DNA of 64,000 nucleotides, taken from positions 186,001 to 250,000 of the forward strand of contig NZ_CP081000.1 in the NCBI RefSeq assembly GCF_019645875.1, in the 5' to 3' direction. The position numbers and the translations under genes were made by a program. The notes under the pieces were generated by a model. It searched no databases. It saw nothing but the letters and a program-made list of their open reading frames with translations, and had not been told where the DNA came from. Position 1 is the first letter of the stretch. Every line of letters starts with the position of its first letter. Positions 39,030 to 49,045 of this stretch are shown here, piece by piece. The stretch is from Mycolicibacterium senegalense. GTDB taxonomy: Bacteria > Actinomycetota > Actinomycetes > Mycobacteriales > Mycobacteriaceae.

Positions 39030-39773
39030 GTGAGCGACGACAAGATGCTGGCACGGATCGCAGCACTGTTGCGTCAGGCTGAGGGCACCGACAACACCCA
39101 CGAGGCCGAAGCGTTCATGGCGGCGGCTCAGCGGCTGGCCACCGCGACATCCATCGACCTGGCCCTGGCCCGGTCGCACTCGGCTGAGCGCACCAAGGCG
39201 CAGATGCCGGTGCAGCGCACCATCACCATCGGGGAGGCCGGCACCAAGGGGCTGCGTACGTATGTGCAGCTGTTCGTGGTGATCGGCATGGCCAACGATG
39301 TGAAGTGCGATGTCGCGTCCAACTCGACGTTCGTGTACGCCTACGGGTTCCCCGAGGACATCGACGCCACCCACGCGCTCTACACCAGCCTGGTGTTGCA
39401 GATGGTGAAGGCGTCCCAGAGCTACATCGCCTCCGGCGCGCACCGTCCGACGCCGACCATCACGGCACGGCTCAATTTCCAGTTGGCCTTCGGAGCCCGC
39501 ATCGGCCAGCGGCTGTCGGAAGCCAAGGAGGAGGCCCAGCAGGAGGCTGACCGCAATGACCGTCCCGGAACGGCAATCGCGTTGCGGAACAAGGATGTCG
39601 AGCTGAAGAGCTTCTACCGATCGGCGTCGCAGGCCCGTGGTACCTGGCGGGCCACCAGTGCGTCGGCCGGATACTCTTCGGCGGCCCGCCGAGCCGGGGA
39701 CCGTGCAGGCAGACGAGCGCGGCTGGGTCCGCAGCAGGAGATCTCGGGCGCACGCGGCGCGCTGGAGCGGTGA
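39030..39773 (+). CDS. DUF2786 protein (Rv0184 type)
   Basis: 247 residues from GTG. The N-terminus DKMLARIAALLRQAEGTDNTHEAEAFMAAAQ is the DUF2786 signature (quoted region residues 4-34; key residues are the RIAALL and NTHEAEAF motifs). The C-terminus is Arg/Ala/Gly-rich and probably disordered. Function is unknown; homologues occur in phages and actinobacteria. It starts nine bases after the lipoprotein gene and overlaps the next gene by four bases (GTGA). Confidence 0.85.
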   Translation: MSDDKMLARIAALLRQAEGTDNTHEAEAFMAAAQRLATATSIDLALARSHSAERTKAQMPVQRTITIGEAGTKGLRTYVQLFVVIGMANDVKCDVASNSTFVYAYGFPEDIDATHALYTSLVLQMVKASQSYIASGAHRPTPTITARLNFQLAFGARIGQRLSEAKEEAQQEADRNDRPGTAIALRNKDVELKSFYRSASQARGTWRATSASAGYSSAARRAGDRAGRRARLGPQQEISGARGALER

Positions 39774-40240
39774 ACGCCCGCGACAGCCAGCGGGCCAAGG
39801 TGTATGCCGCCGAGCAGTTCGTGCGGACCATGTTCGACCGTGCGGCACAACATAGTTCGCGGGCCATCGACTTCTTCGGTACCTCGCTGACGCTGCCGCC
39901 GGAGGCGAAGTTCGGGTCGGTGGAGTCGGTGCAGCGCTACGTCGACGACGTCGTCGCCCGGGTCGGAGCCGGCCCGGTCGCCGTGCGCGCCCGCCGAGGT
40001 GCGACGGCGGCGCACTACGAACTCGTCGACGGCAAGGCCGTCATTGCCGTGCCCCAACGTGACACCTGGGCACTGCGGGAGTTGGTGGTGCTGCACGAAC
40101 TTGCCCACCACGTGAGCCAGGCGGATCCGCCGCACGGACCGGCCTTCGTCGCCGCCTATTGCGAACTCTGCGCGACGATCATGGGTCCGGAGGTCGGGCT
40201 GGTGCTGCGGATGGTCTACGGGAAAGAAGGCGTCCTCTAA
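39770..40240 (+). CDS. Putative zinc metallohydrolase, TIGR04338 family (Rv0185 type)
   Basis: 156 residues. Contains LHELAHH (about residues 106-112), the zinc-binding H-E-x-x-H motif plus a third His, within a SprT-like context followed by PHGPAFVAAYCELC. This actinobacterial family is of unknown substrate and is predicted cytoplasmic (no signal peptide). GTG start overlaps the DUF2786 stop. The DUF2786-metallohydrolase pair is conserved at this place in mycobacteria. Confidence 0.87.
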   Translation: MNARDSQRAKVYAAEQFVRTMFDRAAQHSSRAIDFFGTSLTLPPEAKFGSVESVQRYVDDVVARVGAGPVAVRARRGATAAHYELVDGKAVIAVPQRDTWALRELVVLHELAHHVSQADPPHGPAFVAAYCELCATIMGPEVGLVLRMVYGKEGVL

Positions 40241-40250
40241 CCTGGCGAAC

Positions 40251-40907
40251 GTGACCGAGCCCGCCGAAGTCGATGCCATGTTCAACGAGGTGCTGCACAC
40301 CGAGGACGAGGCGCTGGCCGCGGCGCGCCAGTCCGCGCACGACGCCGACATGCCGGCCATCGAGGTGTCGGCCCAGCACGGCAAGCTGCTCTCGCTGCTC
40401 GCCACGATCTCCGGCGCGACGCGGGTGCTCGAGATCGGCACGCTGGCCGGCTACAGCACCATCAACCTCGCCCGCGGTGTCGGGCCGGACGGCAGCGTCG
40501 TCACCCTCGAATACGAGCCGCGTCATGCCGAGGTGGCCCGGGCCAATCTGACCCGGGCCGGAGTCGCCGACCGGGTCGAGGTGATCGTCGGTGCCGCGCT
40601 CGACACGCTGCCGCGGCTGGCCGAGCGCGGTGACGTATTCGATCTGACCTTCATCGACGCCGACAAGGAGAACAACGTCCGCTACGTCGAGTGGGCGGTG
40701 AAGCTGGGCCGGCCGGGCTCGATCATCGTGGTGGACAACGTCACCCGGTTCGGTCGGGTGCTCGCGCCCGCGGCCGATGACGCACAGGCGCGCGGTGTGC
40801 GCGACATGCTGGAAATGATGGGCAGCCATCCGCGGTTGGACACAGCCGCCATTCAGACCGTGGGCACCAAGGGCTGGGACGGGTTCGCTGTCGCGCTCGT
40901 GCGATAA
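40251..40907 (+). CDS. O-methyltransferase, class I SAM-dependent (Rv0187 type)
   Basis: 218 residues from GTG. SAM-binding motif I VLEIGTLAGYSTINLA at about 60-75, acidic loop TLEYEP, and metal-binding FIDADKENN and VVDNVTR as in the cation-dependent COMT/CCoAMT-type family. The natural substrate is unknown; homologues methylate catechol-like compounds. It starts ten bases after the metallohydrolase gene and is the last of the + strand run from the lipase. Confidence 0.92.
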   Translation: MTEPAEVDAMFNEVLHTEDEALAAARQSAHDADMPAIEVSAQHGKLLSLLATISGATRVLEIGTLAGYSTINLARGVGPDGSVVTLEYEPRHAEVARANLTRAGVADRVEVIVGAALDTLPRLAERGDVFDLTFIDADKENNVRYVEWAVKLGRPGSIIVVDNVTRFGRVLAPAADDAQARGVRDMLEMMGSHPRLDTAAIQTVGTKGWDGFAVALVR

Positions 40908-40930
40908 CCCGCTCTGACCGCCCCCTCAAA

Positions 40931-40999
40931 CGCCGCGAGCGTGCGCAATCTGCTGGTGGTTGACGGTGTGTCGACCAGCAGACCCGCACGCTCGCGGTG
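40931..40999. repeat. Nested palindromic element between convergent genes
   Basis: Outer arms CGCCGCGAGCGTGCG and CGCACGCTCGCGGTG (one mismatch) enclose inner perfect arms TCTGCTGGT and ACCAGCAGA around a 16-base loop. The whole fits in the 99-base gap between the methyltransferase and mmpL genes. It has no T-run. The two-tier design resembles small dispersed palindromic repeats seen in mycobacterial intergenic regions, and could act as a bidirectional terminator. Confidence 0.55.
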
Positions 41000-41006
41000 C
41001 TCGGGG

Positions 41007-43907
41007 TCAGGCCAGGGAGTCCTGCGGCTCGCGCTGGACCGGCTTGGGCCAGGGCTCCGGCTTGGGCCGCTGACGCACGATCTGTGGCCACCAGAACCAC
41101 TTGCCCATCAGGGCTGCGATGGACGGGGTCATGAAGGACCGGATGACCAGGGTGTCGAACAGCAGGCCCAGGCCGATCGTGGTGCCCACCTGTCCGATCA
41201 CGGCCAGTTCGCTGACCGCCATCGACATCATGGTGAACGCGAACACCAGGCCGGCTGAGGTGACCACCGATCCGGTGCCGCCCATGGCGCGGATGATGCC
41301 GGTGTTGAGGCCCGCGTGTATCTCCTCTTTGAATCTGGAGACCAGGAGCAGGTTGTAGTCGGCGCCGACGGCCAACAGGATGATCACCGACATGGCCAGC
41401 ACCATCCAGTGCAGTTCCAGGCCGATCAGGTGCTGCCAGATCAGTACGGACAGGCCGAAGGATGCGCCGAGGGAGAGCACCACCGTGCCGACGATGACGG
41501 CGGCGGCCACCACGCTTCGGGTCAGGATCAACATGATGATGAAGATCAGGCAGAGCGAGGCGATTCCGGCGATCAGCAGGTCGTAGTTGGCGCCTTCCTG
41601 CATGTCCTTGAACATGGCCGCGGTACCGCCGAGGTAGATCTTGGAGCCCTCGAGCGGGGTGCCCTTGATCGCCTCCTTGGCGGCCAGCTTGATGGGTTCG
41701 ACGTGCGCGACGCCCTCGGGGCTCATCGGGTCGCCCTCGTGGCTGATGATGAACCGCACCGCGTGCCCGTCGGGCGAGAGGAACATCTTCATGCCGCGCT
41801 TGAAGTCGGGATTGTCGAAGGTCTCCGGCGGCAGATAGAACGAGTCGTCGTTCTTGGCCGCGTCGAAGGCCTGACCCATGGCGGTGGAGTTGTCCTGCAT
41901 GGCCGCCATCTGATCCTGCAGACCGCCCTGGGTGGCCTGCATGGTCAGCATCATGGTCTTCATCGTCTTCATGGTCGCGATCATCGGCTGCATGTTCGCG
42001 ATCATCACCGGGATCAGTGCGTTCATCCTGTCCATGTCAGGCACGATCTGCTCGAAATCGGCTGTCATGGTGTCGATTCCGTCGAGGGTGTCGAACACCG
42101 ACCGGATCGACCAGCACATCGGGATGTTGTAGCAGTGCGGTTCCCAGTACAGGTAGTTGCGGATCGGCCGGAAGAAATCGTCGAAATCCGAGATGTGGTC
42201 GCGGAGTTCCCTGATGTCGTCGACCATGCCGTGCATCTTGCCGACCATGCTGTTCATGACATCGCGCATCTGCTCCATGAGCGCGATCATCTTGTCCATC
42301 GTGTCGATGGTGACCTGCATTTCGTCGGCCTGCTTGAGCATGTCGGCCATGCGGTCCTGCATGTACTTCTGATTCATGGTCTGGGTCGTGCCCTGCATGC
42401 TGATGTTGAACGGGATCGAGGTGTGCTCGATCGGCGTTCCCTGCGGGCGCGTGATGGCCTGCACCCGGGACACCCCCGGCACGCCGACGATGCGCTTGGC
42501 GATCCGCTCGATCACCAGGAAGTCCGCGGAGTTGCGCAGGTCGTGATCGCTTTCGATCAACAGCAATTCGGGGTTCATCCGGGCGGGGGAGAAGTGCCGG
42601 TCAGCGGCCGCGTAACCGGTGTTGGCCGGCAGGTCCGGCGGCAGGTACTTGCGGTCGTTGTAGTTGGTCTTGTACCCGGGCAGGGTGAGCAGACCGACCA
42701 GGGAGACGGCGATGGTGGCGATCAGGATCGGTCCGGGCCACCGCACCACTGCGGCGCCGATCTTGCGCCAGCCACGAGTCCGCATGGCGCGCTTGGGTTC
42801 CAGCGTCTTGCCGAACCTGGTGACCACCGCGATGATCGCCGAGCCGAGGGTGAGTGCGACCAGCACCACCATCACCATGCCGATGGCGAGCGGGATACCC
42901 AGGGACTGGAAGTAGGGCAGCCGAGTGAAGTGCAGGCAGAACGTGGCGCCGGCGATGGTCAGGCCCGACCCGAGGATGACGTGGGCGGTGCCGTGGAACA
43001 TGGTGTAGTAGGCCGACTCTCGGTCTTCGCCGACACTTCTGGCCTCTTGATATCGGCCTATCAGGAAGATCGCGTAGTCGGTGGAGGCGGCGATGGCCAG
43101 CATCACCAGCAGGTTGGTGGCGAACGTCGACAGCCCGATGATGTTGTAGTAGCCCAGGAATGCCACCAGACCGCGCGCGGCCGACAGTGACAACACCACC
43201 ATGAACAGGGTGAGCAGCACCGTGATGATCGAGCGGTAGACCGTGAGCAGCATGATGATGATGACCACGAACGTCAGCGCGGTGATCATCTCGAGGCTGC
43301 GGTTACCGGCGATCTCCTGATCGGCCGACATCGCGGCCGGGCCGGTCACATAGGCCTTGACCCCGGGCGGGGCCTGGACGCTCTGGACGATCTTCTCGGT
43401 GGCTTCGACCGATTCGTTGGCCAGCGCCTCGCCTTGGTTACCGGCGGTGTAGACCTGAACGTAGGCCGACAGACCGTCGGAGCTCTGCGCGCCCGACGCG
43501 GTCAGCGGGTCGCCCCAGAAATCCTGCACATGCTCGATGTGCTTCTTGTCCGCCTCGAGCTTCTCGACGATCTGGTCGTAGTACTTGTGCGCGTCGTCGC
43601 CCAGCGGCTGGTCGCCTTCGAGCACGACCATCACAGAGCTGTTGGACTTGAACTCCTGGAATACCTCGCCGACCCGCTTCATCGCGATCATCGACGGCGC
43701 GTCGTCCGGCGTCATCGACACCGAACGCATCTTCCCGACCTCTTCGAGCTGGGGAACGATCACATTGAGGACGGCGATGACGGCGATCCAGCCGATGATG
43801 ATCGGCACTGCCAGGCGCCGGATCCACTTGGCGATCCCGCCGTGGTTGCTGTGCGCTGGTGGGGAGGCGACCGGGATCGAGTCGGTCGGGGCGTCGTAAT
43901 TGCTCAT
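41007..43907 (-). CDS. MmpL-family RND transporter (MmpL4/MmpL5-like)
   Basis: 966 residues with twelve transmembrane helices: TM1 at about 30-50, then an external porter domain, TM2-6 at about 195-370, a second porter domain with a long Met-rich coiled coil (residues about 490-720, e.g. [18 protein letters not shown]), and TM7-12 to about 935. Proton-relay Asp-Tyr pairs are seen in [11 protein letters not shown] and [11 protein letters not shown]. The coiled-coil insertion and linked mmpS gene are typical of MmpL4/5-type exporters of siderophores, drugs or lipids. ATG overlaps the mmpS stop (ATGA). Confidence 0.93.
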   Translation of the reverse strand: MSNYDAPTDSIPVASPPAHSNHGGIAKWIRRLAVPIIIGWIAVIAVLNVIVPQLEEVGKMRSVSMTPDDAPSMIAMKRVGEVFQEFKSNSSVMVVLEGDQPLGDDAHKYYDQIVEKLEADKKHIEHVQDFWGDPLTASGAQSSDGLSAYVQVYTAGNQGEALANESVEATEKIVQSVQAPPGVKAYVTGPAAMSADQEIAGNRSLEMITALTFVVIIIMLLTVYRSIITVLLTLFMVVLSLSAARGLVAFLGYYNIIGLSTFATNLLVMLAIAASTDYAIFLIGRYQEARSVGEDRESAYYTMFHGTAHVILGSGLTIAGATFCLHFTRLPYFQSLGIPLAIGMVMVVLVALTLGSAIIAVVTRFGKTLEPKRAMRTRGWRKIGAAVVRWPGPILIATIAVSLVGLLTLPGYKTNYNDRKYLPPDLPANTGYAAADRHFSPARMNPELLLIESDHDLRNSADFLVIERIAKRIVGVPGVSRVQAITRPQGTPIEHTSIPFNISMQGTTQTMNQKYMQDRMADMLKQADEMQVTIDTMDKMIALMEQMRDVMNSMVGKMHGMVDDIRELRDHISDFDDFFRPIRNYLYWEPHCYNIPMCWSIRSVFDTLDGIDTMTADFEQIVPDMDRMNALIPVMIANMQPMIATMKTMKTMMLTMQATQGGLQDQMAAMQDNSTAMGQAFDAAKNDDSFYLPPETFDNPDFKRGMKMFLSPDGHAVRFIISHEGDPMSPEGVAHVEPIKLAAKEAIKGTPLEGSKIYLGGTAAMFKDMQEGANYDLLIAGIASLCLIFIIMLILTRSVVAAAVIVGTVVLSLGASFGLSVLIWQHLIGLELHWMVLAMSVIILLAVGADYNLLLVSRFKEEIHAGLNTGIIRAMGGTGSVVTSAGLVFAFTMMSMAVSELAVIGQVGTTIGLGLLFDTLVIRSFMTPSIAALMGKWFWWPQIVRQRPKPEPWPKPVQREPQDSLA

Positions 43908-44332
43908 GCAGATTTCACCAAGCAGAAGGTCTGGGCGTTCACGCCGTTGGAGGTTCTCTCGTCCTTGAGTTCGTCATCGACGGTGATGCGGCAGCTGATC
44001 GTGTCGCCGTTGCCTTGGGCGACGATGTTGGGAAACACCGAGGGCGCCGTGGACTCCAGCCGCAGCGTCCACGGCAGGGTCACCCCGTCGATGCGCTGGG
44101 GCTGGGCGTCGAGGTCGAGGTAGTTCACGTCGGCGGTGGCTCCGGGCACGCCGTAGATCTCGTAGACCACGACCTTGGGGTCGAACGGCTTGGTGTCATC
44201 GACCTTGGCGCTGGAGATGCCGGTACCGTCGCCGGCGCCGAAGAACGTGCGCACCCGCATCACCGTGAACCCGCCGACCACCACCACCGCGGCGATGATC
44301 AACGGAATCCAGAACCGTCTCAACAGCTTCAT
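43904..44332 (-). CDS. MmpS-family membrane accessory protein
   Basis: 142 residues: a short cytoplasmic N-terminus, one transmembrane helix at about 8-30 ([19 protein letters not shown]), and a periplasmic beta-rich domain of about 100 residues ending [17 protein letters not shown], all typical of MmpS4/MmpS5. It is coupled to the MmpL exporter by a four-base overlap. A decayed methyltransferase reading frame runs into its 5' end from upstream, and a TetR gene lies divergently beyond it, presumably as the local regulator. Confidence 0.92.
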   Translation of the reverse strand: MKLLRRFWIPLIIAAVVVVGGFTVMRVRTFFGAGDGTGISSAKVDDTKPFDPKVVVYEIYGVPGATADVNYLDLDAQPQRIDGVTLPWTLRLESTAPSVFPNIVAQGNGDTISCRITVDDELKDERTSNGVNAQTFCLVKSA

Positions 44333-44356
44333 ATTTGCTGGTCGGCCTTTCGGAGG

Positions 44357-44924
44357 TCAGGTACGCGGTGACGTACGGGCTAGCTGCGCAGCTCCATTGC
44401 CACTTCGTGATCATGTCGGCGTCGGCGGATTCCCGCCAACATCTTTCTACGTCGACGTCCAGGGGGAGTTCCCCGCCGGAATCGTCCCGGAAAGGACTGA
44501 CCGACATCTCAGAGAGCAGCCGGCTGCCCGGCGCACTCATGGCGGTGATGTCGGCGATCAGCCGGCTCTGCTGTGCCAATGGGATGAAGGGTAGTACGCC
44601 CTCCACGCTCCACAGGGTGCTCCGGTCGGTGTCGAATCCGGCGCCGACGAGTGCGGTGGCCCAGTTGCCGCCGATGTCGGCGGGGACGCCGTGGACGGCG
44701 ACCGTCGGGGCGGTCCCGGCCAGGGCGTCGGTCTTGACCTCGAGGATCGCCGGGTCGTCGACGACGAACACCGTGGTGCCCACGGGCCAGGGCAGTTGAT
44801 AAGGGCGTGGGTCCAGGTCGGACGCCAGGAAAACCACCTGTTCGAGGCCGGTTTCGACGGCCGCCAGCAGATAGGTGTCGAGGAGGTCGGCCCGTGGCGC
44901 CAGGCATGAGCTCGGCATCAGCAC
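44357..44924 (-). pseudogene. Remnant of a TIGR00027-type SAM-dependent methyltransferase
   Basis: About 189 residues resemble the large mycobacterial family of about 300-residue putative methyltransferases: LLDTYLLAAVETGLEQVVFLASDLDPRPYQLPW contains the motif-I region (key residues A-S-D-L-D and R-x-Y-x-L-P-W), followed by VFVVDDPAILEVKT and STLWSVEGVLPFIP. The first 80 or so residues are missing, the C-terminal half is shortened, and the normal stop after YVTAYL is out of frame (TGA shifted by one base), so the frame runs on into mmpS. It is best read as a decayed gene left between mmpS and the TetR gene. Confidence 0.7.
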
Positions 44925-44974
44925 TCCTCCCCGCAGATTCCTTGCCGGATGTAAAGTGAAACCTATACAGTCGG

Positions 44975-44993
44975 CTAACTTCGATCAAGTTAG
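44975..44993. promoter_or_regulatory. Candidate TetR operator upstream of the mmpS-mmpL module
   Basis: Perfect inverted repeat CTAACTT-CGATC-AAGTTAG in the 132-base region between the divergent TetR gene and the methyltransferase remnant. Size and symmetry fit a TetR-type operator, and the flanks repeat TCGGCTA. It would allow the regulator to control both itself and the genes on the minus strand. Inferred from symmetry and position only. Confidence 0.5.
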
Positions 44994-45056
44994 TTCGGCT
45001 ATTGACGCTGTGATCTAGACCGCGTTGGGTACGCTCAGCGCGACGGAGGGACGGGT

Positions 45057-45638
45057 GTGGCAAAGGCTGTTGCGCCGCGTGGCTTTGCGCGCGAACGCGT
45101 GCTGGAGGCGGCACTGGGTCTGTTCGCCGAGCACGGCGTCAAAGGCACGTCGCTGCAGATGATCGCCGATCGCCTCGGCGTCAGCAAGGCCGCCGTCTAC
45201 TACCAGTTCCACTCCAAGGACGAGATCGCGCTCGCGGTCATCCAACCGGTCTTCGACGACATGACGCGGCTGGTCCGCATCGCCGAGGCGATGTCCACGC
45301 CCGAAGCCCGGCGGGAGGCGGCCGTCAGCGGCATGGTGGAGATGGCGGTGCGGCATCGCCGGGTCACCGCGGTGTTCCACGGCGATCCCGTCATCGACAG
45401 CCTGGTGCACAGCCGGGACGAACTTCAGGACACGATCGAACGGCTCACCGGGATCCTGCTGGGCCCCGAACCCGACACCGCCGACCGGATCTGTATGTCG
45501 GTACTCGCCTCAGGCGTCTACGGCAGCGCCACCGACCCCAGCCTCAACGATGTCTCCGACGAGGAGCTGCACCGCGTGCTGCTGGACTGCGCGCAGCGGC
45601 TGCTGCGTACGCCGGCCACGCCCGTCGCGTCCGCCTGA
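45057..45638 (+). CDS. TetR-family transcriptional regulator
   Basis: 193 residues. GGAGGGACGG just upstream supports the GTG at 45057. The helix-turn-helix is at about residues 10-55 (GFARERVLEAALGLFAEHG; TSLQMIADRLGVSKAAVYYQF), and the C-terminal helices form the ligand pocket. Divergent from the mmpS-mmpL genes with a perfect inverted repeat in the gap, so it is the likely regulator of that exporter; the inducer is unknown. Convergent with the aldehyde dehydrogenase gene. Confidence 0.9.
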   Translation: MAKAVAPRGFARERVLEAALGLFAEHGVKGTSLQMIADRLGVSKAAVYYQFHSKDEIALAVIQPVFDDMTRLVRIAEAMSTPEARREAAVSGMVEMAVRHRRVTAVFHGDPVIDSLVHSRDELQDTIERLTGILLGPEPDTADRICMSVLASGVYGSATDPSLNDVSDEELHRVLLDCAQRLLRTPATPVASA

Positions 45639-45660
45639 CCGACCCCGGACCAACCCGCCT

Positions 45661-47364
45661 CTAGCCCCGCAGCGCCGACGCGAAGATTGCCGGCAACTTG
45701 CCCCAACCGGGTGCTCCGGCGAAATCCACCAGCAGCCGACCGGTTGTCGCCGCGGTGCGGTTGTTGACGAACCAGGGCGGCTTCGGCGACAACGACCACT
45801 CGCCGCGGAACACCGAACGCGGCGCGGGCCGGAACGGGCCGCGAACGACGGTGCGCTCGGGACGGTCGAGCAGAAAAGCGTTGTGCACCACGCCGGTTCC
45901 GCTCTGGATGTCATTGCGCTGGTGCCCGGGAAACGCCCCCCAGGTCGCGGTCGGTGTCAGGTAGCCGACGCCGGTCCACGCGTTGATCGCGATGGTGCCG
46001 TACCGCAGCTTCTCGACGAGGTCATCGAACGCGTCGCCCATGCCCTTGATGGTGTCCGGGTGAGCGATGATGTTCACCCCGAGGGTGCCGACGAACTCGT
46101 CGTTGGCGACCCGCACCGCCTGGGCGAAGAATTGTTCGGCGGAACTGTCGTCTTCGGTGTCGAGTTCGATCACGCCGAGCACCGGGCCGAAATACTCGGT
46201 GCGCAACAACGCTTCGCGATCGACCGGATCTACCACCAGGACCCGCGCGCCTTTCGAGCCCAGGTGCTGCGCGTCCGGATACGACGAATCCGCGCCGGCC
46301 ACCCTGACGTCGGAGCCGGGATAGTAGGCCGGCCGAGCCGGTGCGTCGTCGACGGCCTTGCGGATCGCGGCGATGAACTCGTCGCGCTGGGCCCAGCGCT
46401 TCGGCAGCACCACCACCTGTGCCGCCACGCAGTTGTAGCCGTTGTTGTGCAGCCGTTGCGTAGCAACGTGATTCGCCTGGAACTCGATGTCGGCACTGCT
46501 CCACTGGCCGGGCAGCACGATGGTCGGCGAGACTCCGCCGAGCTCGGCGGTCATGTCCTTGTCGAGCACCGGTTCGTCGGCGGCCTTGCGGCGGGCGCCC
46601 TCCTCTCCGGTGCCGAACACGATGGCGTCGTACGTCAATGCGCTGCCCGTCATGTGCACGTGGTCGACGAGCTTGTGCCGCACCAGGTACGTGCCGGCCT
46701 CGGCGCCACCGGTGAGGATGCGCACCGCGCCGACCGCGATGAACGGAGCCAACACCTTGGTCAGCACCGGTAGCAGTGGATCGGTGATCGGGTTGAGCTT
46801 GAGCGCCACCACGCGGTTGTGGGCGTAGAGCTCGTAGATGGTGTCCAGCGGTGCGATCGAGAAGATGTTGCCCGCGCCCAGAACCGCGCCCACACCGTGG
46901 GTGCGGGACGGGTCGAGCTGGGCCAGGCCGGCCGACCGGATCGCCTCGGCCTTCTCGATGCCGGGCTGCAGCCACACCTCGGCGCTGAACCCGGACAGCA
47001 GCAGCTGGTCGAAGGTGTTGAGCGGCAGGGCCTTTACCGTCGTCCGGCCACCCGGGGCGGAACCGAACACGGCGCCGTCGAGGGGGCTGCGGCCCGCTTC
47101 CAGCTTGGCCAGGCTCTCCGACAGGGCGGCCAGCCCGGCCACCAGCGAGTACGGACCCGACATCCATTCCTCGCCGACCAGCGGTGAAGCCGGATCCAGT
47201 TGTTTGATGCCCACGGCGGTGTCGACCCACTCGGAGGCGTGGCGCACCGTCAAGGCGCGGACCTCGTCGAGCAGTCCGCGCCGGGCCGCCAAGGACAAGC
47301 AAGCCCAGGTCTTTTCACCTTCGACGAGCTCTGCGAGGGCCTCGTCGATCTGCGTTTCGGTCAT
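45661..47364 (-). CDS. Aldehyde dehydrogenase family protein
   Basis: 567 residues, longer than usual (about 480-500) owing to an N-terminal helical extension and a C-terminal tail. Conserved parts: NVVALKLNPIT-like substrate/cofactor region (VVALKLNPITDPLLP), VHMTGSALTYDAI, the glutamate motif TAELGGVSPTIVLPG, and the cysteine motif NNGYNCVAAQVV. The bulky NCVAAQ variant and long termini place it in an atypical actinobacterial ALDH group whose substrate is not known. Cytoplasmic, no signal peptide. Confidence 0.87.
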   Translation of the reverse strand: MTETQIDEALAELVEGEKTWACLSLAARRGLLDEVRALTVRHASEWVDTAVGIKQLDPASPLVGEEWMSGPYSLVAGLAALSESLAKLEAGRSPLDGAVFGSAPGGRTTVKALPLNTFDQLLLSGFSAEVWLQPGIEKAEAIRSAGLAQLDPSRTHGVGAVLGAGNIFSIAPLDTIYELYAHNRVVALKLNPITDPLLPVLTKVLAPFIAVGAVRILTGGAEAGTYLVRHKLVDHVHMTGSALTYDAIVFGTGEEGARRKAADEPVLDKDMTAELGGVSPTIVLPGQWSSADIEFQANHVATQRLHNNGYNCVAAQVVVLPKRWAQRDEFIAAIRKAVDDAPARPAYYPGSDVRVAGADSSYPDAQHLGSKGARVLVVDPVDREALLRTEYFGPVLGVIELDTEDDSSAEQFFAQAVRVANDEFVGTLGVNIIAHPDTIKGMGDAFDDLVEKLRYGTIAINAWTGVGYLTPTATWGAFPGHQRNDIQSGTGVVHNAFLLDRPERTVVRGPFRPAPRSVFRGEWSLSPKPPWFVNNRTAATTGRLLVDFAGAPGWGKLPAIFASALRG

Positions 47365-47453
47365 ATCAGCTCACGCTCTTGTCGGAATTGCACCAATGCG
47401 TCGATCGCAGCGTACTGCTCGAAGGCCGGCGGTCCGGCGCCATTCGGCCCCGC

Positions 47454-48908
47454 CTACCACCGGCAGAAGTCGGCACCCGAACCTGAGTCGACGGCCCGGA
47501 AGGCCAGCAGATGACGCTGCCACCACGGTAGTGGCGCCGCCAGCACGGGATCGTTCGTCGCGTCGTTCACCACTTGAGGCGGCCCGCCGTGCAGGTAGGC
47601 GATCCGGACGCCGGTCACCCCGGCGTCCCGCCACAGCGTCACCGTGCGGCGCAACTCCAGCCAGGGAATGCGCACCGGTGGGTCCTCGGTCAGCCAACGG
47701 GTCTGTCTCAGAAGGTAAGTCGTGTCGCCCGCGTACTCGGGCAGCTCCAGCCCGACCACGGTGACGGTGTCTCGCAGGTAATCGGTCAGCTCGAAGCGGG
47801 TGACGCCGGGCAACAGGTGATTGGTGGTGCCCTCTTCGGTGTGCAGGTTGCTGAACATCGAGAAGTTCGCCACGGTCTTGAGCCCCACATACGGCGTCAT
47901 CCCGTTGGCGAATGCCAGCAGCGGCGCGGCCAGCAGCGCCAGGGGGCGTAGGTGCCAGCCGGGGGTGGTGACACCGGCCGCCTGCGCACTGCGGTAGCCG
48001 CGCAGCACGGCGACCATGACCGGGAGCACGGCGGCAAACCAGGTCAGGACGAGCAGGGTGTGCCACGGCAGGCCGATCGGGCTGTCCGGCGATTCGGCCG
48101 AACTTGAGACCGCGCTCAGCAGCACGTGGCCGGCGAATCCCGCGAGCGCGACGTAACGCAGGGCGGGTCGGCGCACCGCCGGGGTGGCGAACGCCTCGGC
48201 CGGAAGCAGCAGCACGTACACCGCGAACACGACGGTGGCGAAGTCATAGAACGACGACAGCGCCAGTATCGAATGAAAGGCCACCCCGGTCAGCACGCCC
48301 CAGAAACGCAGGCGCGGCACCGCCAGCAACACGAAGATGACGGCCTCGATCGCCACGGCCGCAATGGCGACCGACTGGCCGACGGCCGGCCCCGGCACGG
48401 CATCGCCGAAGCCGTTGAACGAGATGATCTGGCCGAACAGTTCGCCGCCACACGAGGTTCTCGGAGAGAAGTAGGCGGTGTTCAGCTTGTCGAACACCGT
48501 GAACAGATAGATCAGGAGCAACGCCAGGCCGACCGGACTGCGGGCGGCGTCCAGCCAGCGCTCGACAAAGCTGTCCGGTACCCCTGACCGATTTCTCACC
48601 GCCCATGCCCACACGGCCGCGGTGCCGAGCCCGACGGCGACCAACAAACTCAGCACCAGATGGTTGGACGCGGCAGGCAAATCGAGCACGGCTACGGTGG
48701 CCCCGGCCGCCACCGCCAGGCCGGCCGCGGGCACCGAGCCGGGAAAGACCAGGGCGGGGAGCCCGGCCAGTAACGCGGGTGCCACCGCGAGGGGCTGGCT
48801 GTCGGAGTAATGGAAGACCAACGCCATCGCGAAGAGTGTTGCGAACCAGCCGAGTTGCCGACGTGCACCGCTGGGGTCATCTGTACGGGCGTTGCTGCGC
48901 CACCGCAT
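47454..48908 (-). CDS. Multi-pass membrane protein, HTTM/gamma-carboxylase-like
   Basis: 484 residues from ATG 48908; the longer frame upstream overlaps the SPW gene region and is not coding-like. About eleven hydrophobic segments occupy residues 20-380, followed by a soluble C-terminal domain (EYAGDTTYLLRQTRWLTEDP...). The stretches LFTVFDKLNTAYFSPRTSCG and GVAFHSILALSSFYDFATVV resemble the HTTM membrane core of vitamin-K-dependent carboxylase-like bacterial proteins. Enzymatic activity is not established. It lies 89 bases beyond the aldehyde dehydrogenase start, same strand. Confidence 0.65.
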   Translation of the reverse strand: MRWRSNARTDDPSGARRQLGWFATLFAMALVFHYSDSQPLAVAPALLAGLPALVFPGSVPAAGLAVAAGATVAVLDLPAASNHLVLSLLVAVGLGTAAVWAWAVRNRSGVPDSFVERWLDAARSPVGLALLLIYLFTVFDKLNTAYFSPRTSCGGELFGQIISFNGFGDAVPGPAVGQSVAIAAVAIEAVIFVLLAVPRLRFWGVLTGVAFHSILALSSFYDFATVVFAVYVLLLPAEAFATPAVRRPALRYVALAGFAGHVLLSAVSSSAESPDSPIGLPWHTLLVLTWFAAVLPVMVAVLRGYRSAQAAGVTTPGWHLRPLALLAAPLLAFANGMTPYVGLKTVANFSMFSNLHTEEGTTNHLLPGVTRFELTDYLRDTVTVVGLELPEYAGDTTYLLRQTRWLTEDPPVRIPWLELRRTVTLWRDAGVTGVRIAYLHGGPPQVVNDATNDPVLAAPLPWWQRHLLAFRAVDSGSGADFCRW

Positions 48909-49045
48909 TGAGATGACTGTACTTGGCGGCGGCCGAGCGTTGCCGACGCCCGCCGCCGACGCCGGTTTCGCGGCGTAATCTGAGAGGTGATGGATGGGTG
49001 CGGCACGGCCCAAACGCCTTGCCGTGTAACGGAAAGGATAAGAAA

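Noticed and set aside
41316-43190. 624-codon open frame on the plus strand
   Set aside because: Antisense to mmpL, His/Asp/Val-rich, no domain; the mmpL reading is unambiguous.
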